From: Morella rubra
Taxonomy: Eukaryota > Streptophyta > Magnoliopsida > Fagales > Myricaceae
Length of the DNA: 64,000 bases
Reading direction: 5' to 3'
Assembly: GCA_003952965.2 (NCBI GenBank)
Contig: CM025852.1
Location: 24,507,684-24,571,683 of the forward strand
Part shown: positions 59,347 through 64,000 of the stretch, piece after piece
How the letters are laid out: each line of letters opens with the position of its first letter
How positions within the stretch are numbered: position 1 is the stretch's first letter
Program-made: the position numbers and the translations under genes
The notes under the pieces: model-generated
Database searches by the model: none
Told to the model about the DNA's origin: nothing
What the model saw: only the letters and a program-made list of their open reading frames with translations

Positions 59347-60599
59347 ATGGGGAGACAACCATGCTGTGACAAACTTGGGGTAAAGAAAGGCCCGTGGACG
59401 GCCGAGGAAGACAAGAAACTCATCAACTTCATCCTCACCAATGGCCAGTGCTGTTGGCGTGCAGTCCCTAAGCTCGCCGGGCTCCGACGCTGTGGCAAGA
59501 GTTGTCGGCTTCGTTGGACAAACTATCTCCGCCCTGACCTAAAGAGAGGCCTCCTCAGTGAAGCTGAAGAACAATTCGTTATTGATCTTCATGCGCGTCT
59601 TGGCAATAGGTCGCTCAAATTCCTTTCTTAATGACATGTTCCATCATCCTGCATTATGTTGTGCTTGGAACATTTTTACCTTATGATTTGGTTAATGGTG
59701 TCTTGTGATCATAATTTATGTTCGATATGTTGGAATATTACACTCCTTCAATAATATAGTTGAAAAAGATACATAGAAATACATTTGAAAAAGCTTATAG
59801 TTATGGAGTATGTACTTGACAAGGAAACTTGCCGTTGGACGCATTTGAAAAGAACGTACGCCCATTGTTTGCATGGTTTTGAAATTGGAACAACACCTGC
59901 CTAGCTATTGGTTGTTCATGGTGCATTATCTGCTTTTCTGGCTTTACTTAGCATCAAAGCAAGCCGTACTGCAGGTTATCTTTAAAATTGATTACTATAT
60001 ATAATATTGTTTACTCGTGCTTATCCTTTTTAATGAATCTTATCTCTAGGTGGTCCAAGATTGCAGCCAGATTGCCAGGAAGAACTGACAATGAGATTAA
60101 GAATCACTGGAACACCCATATCAAGAAAAAGCTTCTGAAGATGGGAATCGATCCAGCCACTCACGAACCACTCACTAAACAACCTGTTTCTGAGGAAACG
60201 ACATCAAATATTGGTAGTCATGACCTGCAAGAATCTGGAAACAATTGTGTGCCGCCGGAGACTGATCAAAGCATCATCCACTCAGAGGACACCTCGAGCT
60301 CACAGAACGACAATTGTTCCAGTGATGAGTCCCTTCTGTTGGACAATATTTGCAGTAATGACTCCTTAGTGAACAGCTTGTGGCTAGATGAAGCTCCCAG
60401 AGTCGATGCGTCATGGGAAAGTCCGGTACTTGAGGGGCAAAATACTTGTCACAATATGGGCTTGCCATCCTTGGAGGAGAACTGTGCGTGGTTATTGGAT
60501 TGTCAGGATTTCGGTATTCAGGATTTTGGTTTCGATTATTTCACTGATATTGAATTAAACGTGTTAAACACATTAGACATGGGAGAAAAGCAGTACTAG
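59347..60599 (+). CDS. R2R3-MYB transcription factor, MYB85-like
   Basis: Exons 59347-59609 and 60050-60599 encode 270 residues. The N-terminus [18 protein letters not shown] and the R2 repeat (about 14-64, with [19 protein letters not shown]) are followed by R3 (about 67-115, [20 protein letters not shown]). The C-terminal half is acidic and Ser/Asn-rich. The sequence after R3, [17 protein letters not shown], places it in the MYB20/43/85 clade, which regulates lignin and secondary wall formation. The intron lies within R3 (after GNR); the intron commonly found within R2 is missing, so R2 is coded without interruption. Synteny with Hip points to At4g22680 (MYB85), hence a probable fibre/xylem role by homology. 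Confidence 0.93.
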
Positions 60600-63254
60600 C
60601 TAGTACGTAGTTCCATACTGGAGGACTCATCACTAAGACAACAAGTTCTACAATGTTAAATTAAGGTTTCATATATGTTCATGTAAGAAATTAAAGTACC
60701 AGGTCTGGCTCAGAAGTTTTAGGCGCTTGTTGTTAATTACAATTTATCTATAAATTATGTTCCAGAATATTCTTGGGAGGTGGAAGGTGAACCTTGCTTG
60801 CCTCTTATGAGGTCCCCCACCAACCAAATCAGAAAGTAGTACAAAAGAAGATGATCGCTAGTGGCCTATGTGATATTATTTGGCTCCTTCAATCTTCATG
60901 GTTTACTCCAATGTCAAAAGAAGTTTCAGCCTCAAATTGAGAAAATAATCCTCCAATTGATCTTTTGCTTCGGTGGGACTTTCAATATAATTCGTGTTTC
61001 CAGATCACTACTCTGATCTCTTTGGGGGCGCGCGCGGCCTCTTTGATTTCTTTTTTTATTTTTTCTTCTACGTACATGCAAATACTTTCATATTATCTTC
61101 AATATATTAAGTGTCTTAACTCTAACTAGTCCTTGATTCACTTGGACTTTTGTCCAGAATCAATAATTATTCAAAAAACAATGAATATTAAGGCTATCTA
61201 ATTAAGAACCACCAAACTTAAGTGTACGTCTTGCTTTGACAATTGAAGTATAAGTTCTCCTCGTCATTATGTCATGTAGCAATTCACTTGCCTACAATCT
61301 TGACTTGCATGAAATAATACTTGATGATCATCGCACCCATGGGGTACAAAGTGATCATCTATCACCATCCTTCATTATCAATGAATTTTAATCTCCTCAA
61401 AAGCATTACACATGTCCCACCAACTAATTGTTACATGAGTACCCTAATTGCTTGAATATATGAAATAAGGTTTGCATTTTAATTTCTTCTCAAGTTATGA
61501 CTGTGGAAAAGAAAAGGTCTTCATGATTGTCCAACGTCCATCAAATAGAATATTCTTCAACCTCGTTATTTTTTATTAGCCACTATCCTTTTGGGAATAC
61601 GTACGTACGCATGCATGTATATGTTGGAAGAATCAAAATATATATAACACGTACGCAAGAAGACACGACAAAAAGGAACAGAGAAAACCATATTTTACGA
61701 CTTGGTCGAAGTATCAACAGGAGCATTGATCAGTTTGAGATGATCTACGTACTCATGTTTACACCAGAATGTAAGCCAATATACAATACCGTTCTCTCTT
61801 ATATATATTGTCTTGTTTTCTTTGGCCAATTAAGCATCGAAACATGATTGAGTTACTTGTCGCCGTCCAAGCATGGCTACAGTAGTTTGAGAAAATACAA
61901 GCATGCTGAGAAGATCCTATGCACCTTTTTGTCCTGCTACACTGGCACTATCCGGATGCTGTAGTTAGATATCGGATTAGATAATGTAGGCGTATGACAA
62001 AACAAAATTGGAAATATCCCCCGTGCATTTATAATTTCTTTAAGGAAATCGTCACCTTTTCGTCATCATTCAAGGGACATTTGCGCACAAATAAAATAAT
62101 TGGAAAGGATTAAAGGAAAGGAAGCAACAAAAATGAAAAGCTCAAGCATGCTATCCCCACTATATTAATTGCACTTTAAGCAATAATCATGATTGTTGAA
62201 TCTCTCCCAACCCGAAAGTGCACACTTGCTTTAGTACCTAAGTGGTGCATATTATTAGATGCAAAAGACACCAACGTGCCACTCGTTCTATTATTGTTCT
62301 TCTATATATAACCAATATATATAATTTCAAGAAGTTGGCATTTCTCGAGTTCTCTTGACCTAACCCAAATCAGAACGGGTTATCTGTTATCTGTTATCTG
62401 TTCTATTGTTTTTTGAGAGTGAGGTGGTACAAAATGTGGATAATTTTGTGAGATAGAAATTTGGAAGTTTGTGCAAAAGGAAATTTATTTTGAAGTTGTT
62501 CTCCCCCTCCATTTTGTATGATAGGATGATTGTGATTCATTCTGGCAGAGATCTAGGTAAAATAAGTCCCTTAAATTTTTTTTTTCTTCTCTTCATTTCT
62601 CTCGCTCTTTTGAGGATCTCAACCCCGATAACTATGCTGCCTTCTTTATTCTGCAACAAGTTCTATCACTATCTGCAAAAGAAAGAAAAAAGAAGCATGG
62701 AATTCCGAAAAGGCAATACTACTTTTTCGTGCAGATCACAAGCATAGGCTGCCAGGTTGATAGCACTAAAGGACGCATACAGATTGGCCATGTACTTTTT
62801 TTTTTGGTAATTCTTGATGATGAACTCATGCTTAGCTCATAGCTGCTGCTTCCAAACATAATTAATCTATGCTCCACTTGTGCTAGCTATACTTGTCAAT
62901 GGATTATTGTACAGGTACACGTAATATTGCCAGCATAACTAATTTGTTGGATAAGTTTTGGTGTCTCAAAGAATGAATAACAAATATAGTACGGGACAAA
63001 CGAATGCTCGACTGGATTGTGACTTCTTATTAGAATTTAAATTCAGCAAAAGACTAGTATCTTTGAAGATTGGTTGTGTGGACATGATACCAAGCACTCT
63101 GCACTAAGCTTTTTAGTCCATGAATGCGAAGACAGAGTGCTGTTCACAGATGTTCGTAAATTCCATAACTGCAACATAGAAAAACTTGCTGCAAAGTCAC
63201 ACGAGCATATCTTAGGCGGACTATTGATGTAGGTTTGAATTTTGGATGCATAAG
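60600..63254. other. Intergenic DNA downstream of MYB gene
   Basis: No gene recognised; short frames only. The 5-bp ATAAG at 63250-63254 is the left target duplication of the TRIM. Confidence 0.45.
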
Positions 63255-63600
63255 TGTTGGGATTAGTCCCACATCGGTTGTGGAAGGGGCTGGTGGTCAG
63301 CTTATAAGTGTGAGGGAAAGCCTCACCTCTTGAGCTAGCTTTTGGGGTTGAGAAGGCCCAAGACCACCCAACACTGGTATCAGAGGCCAAGTTTACCAAC
63401 AAGTCTCGGACCCAACAGTCCATGGGAGAAACGGGTTGTCTTCACCCAACCTAGGGCCCGATGTGTAAAGGGGAGATTGTTGGGGTTAGTCCCACATCGA
63501 TCGGTTGTGGAAGGGGCTGGTGGTCAGCTTATAAGTGTGAGGGAAAGCCTCACCTCTTGAGCTAGCTTTTGGGGTTGAGAAGGCCCAAGACCACCCAACA
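63255..63600 (+). mobile_element. TRIM (miniature LTR retrotransposon), complete
   Basis: Two LTRs, 63255-63373 (119 bp) and 63478-63600 (123 bp), start TGTTGGG and end CCCAACA. Directly after LTR1 is a primer-binding site, TGGTATCAGAGGCC (63375), complementary to initiator tRNA-Met. A polypurine tract, AAAGGGGAGA, lies just before LTR2. The 104-bp interior codes for nothing. The element is flanked by a 5-bp target duplication, ATAAG, at 63250-63254 and 63601-63605. The LTRs differ by one substitution and one 4-bp indel, so the insertion is fairly young. It needs another element's proteins to move. Confidence 0.93.
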
Positions 63601-63605
63601 ATAAG

Positions 63606-64000
63606 CTGAACGCTTGAAAGTAATGCAGTACAATGGTAATCCATTTTCTTGTTCCGAATACTAAGTAATATACTCGTTGTAAACCAATGGAGATCGAGTC
63701 TAGCAATTTGCATTAATCTCGTTAAGAAAGGAAAAGTGAACAAGATGGTACCCCGCAGGCTTTCTAAGCCAAGTAATTCGGATATATGAACAGCTACACA
63801 TAAAAAATAAAAAATAAAGAGAGATCGAGAGAACGAAAAGAGTGCGCCAAATGGAATGGATGAAGGGGACACTGCACCAAATTTCTCAATCCCAAGTGCT
63901 CATGGCGGCCTGATATCTGGCCACACAGAAGAATAAGTGCTGAGTGGAATGTTGCGTCATGTGTTATATATTCTTGTCGTTTTGAATGGGTCATGTCCTG
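63606..64000. other. Window end, no gene seen
   Basis: Only short frames on the minus strand without family features. Confidence 0.4.

Noticed and set aside
1..64000. CRISPR arrays, bacterial operons or viral genes
   Set aside because: No spaced repeat arrays, no bacterial-style gene packing and no viral proteins recognised; the DNA is plant nuclear.

Overview
The window is nuclear DNA from a dicot plant, probably a woody rosid; I cannot name the species. The evidence is intron-rich genes, a chloroplast elongation factor G with a transit peptide, a vacuolar processing enzyme, an R2R3-MYB and a SAUR. AT-rich intergenic DNA holds plant-type MITEs, a TRIM, a SINE and LINE fragments.

Layout: SAUR36-like gene (+, about 4.5-5.0 kb); beta-VPE-like legumain (-, 7.7-11.0 kb, 9 exons); Harbinger-like MITE (12.0-12.4 kb); tRNA-Asn-like locus with a damaged T-arm (13.4 kb); NDUFAF6-like squalene/phytoene-synthase-family gene (-, 14.1-15.0 kb); hAT-like element carrying a captured LRR-kinase fragment (17.0-18.6 kb); HOP/STI1 co-chaperone (+, 19.1-23.1 kb, 7 exons); chloroplast EF-G (-, 24.3-29.6 kb, 4 exons, LINE fragment in intron 1); pectin methylesterase inhibitor-like gene (-, 32.3-32.9 kb); a plastid-type coiled-coil protein gene of unknown function (-, 34.2-38.6 kb) whose exons 2-7 lie in a perfect 1.9-kb tandem duplication; SINE and MITE-rich DNA (41-43.5 kb); GPI-anchored lipid-transfer protein (+, 43.9-45.6 kb); Hip/FAM10 Hsp70-interacting protein (+, 47.1-51.2 kb, reading frame broken in the GGMP repeats); MULE-type element (51.9-52.6 kb); long gene-poor stretch; MYB85-like R2R3-MYB (+, 59.3-60.6 kb); TRIM retrotransposon (63.3-63.6 kb).

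From memory, the order VPE, NDUFAF6-like, HOP, cpEF-G, PMEI, unknown coiled-coil protein, LTPG matches Arabidopsis At1g62710-At1g62790, while SAUR, Hip and MYB85 match At4g22620-At4g22680. The window therefore looks like an unfractionated version of a segment that was duplicated and split in the Arabidopsis lineage. The genes do not form one pathway. Two Hsp70 co-chaperones (HOP and Hip) share the block, and the HOP promoter carries heat-shock elements.

The points most worth checking are the mosaic junction of the 34.9-38.6 kb duplication, the gene-capturing hAT-like element, and the two single-base losses in the Hip gene. All exon boundaries were inferred by hand from reading frame, family homology and GT/AG (one GC/AG) signals.
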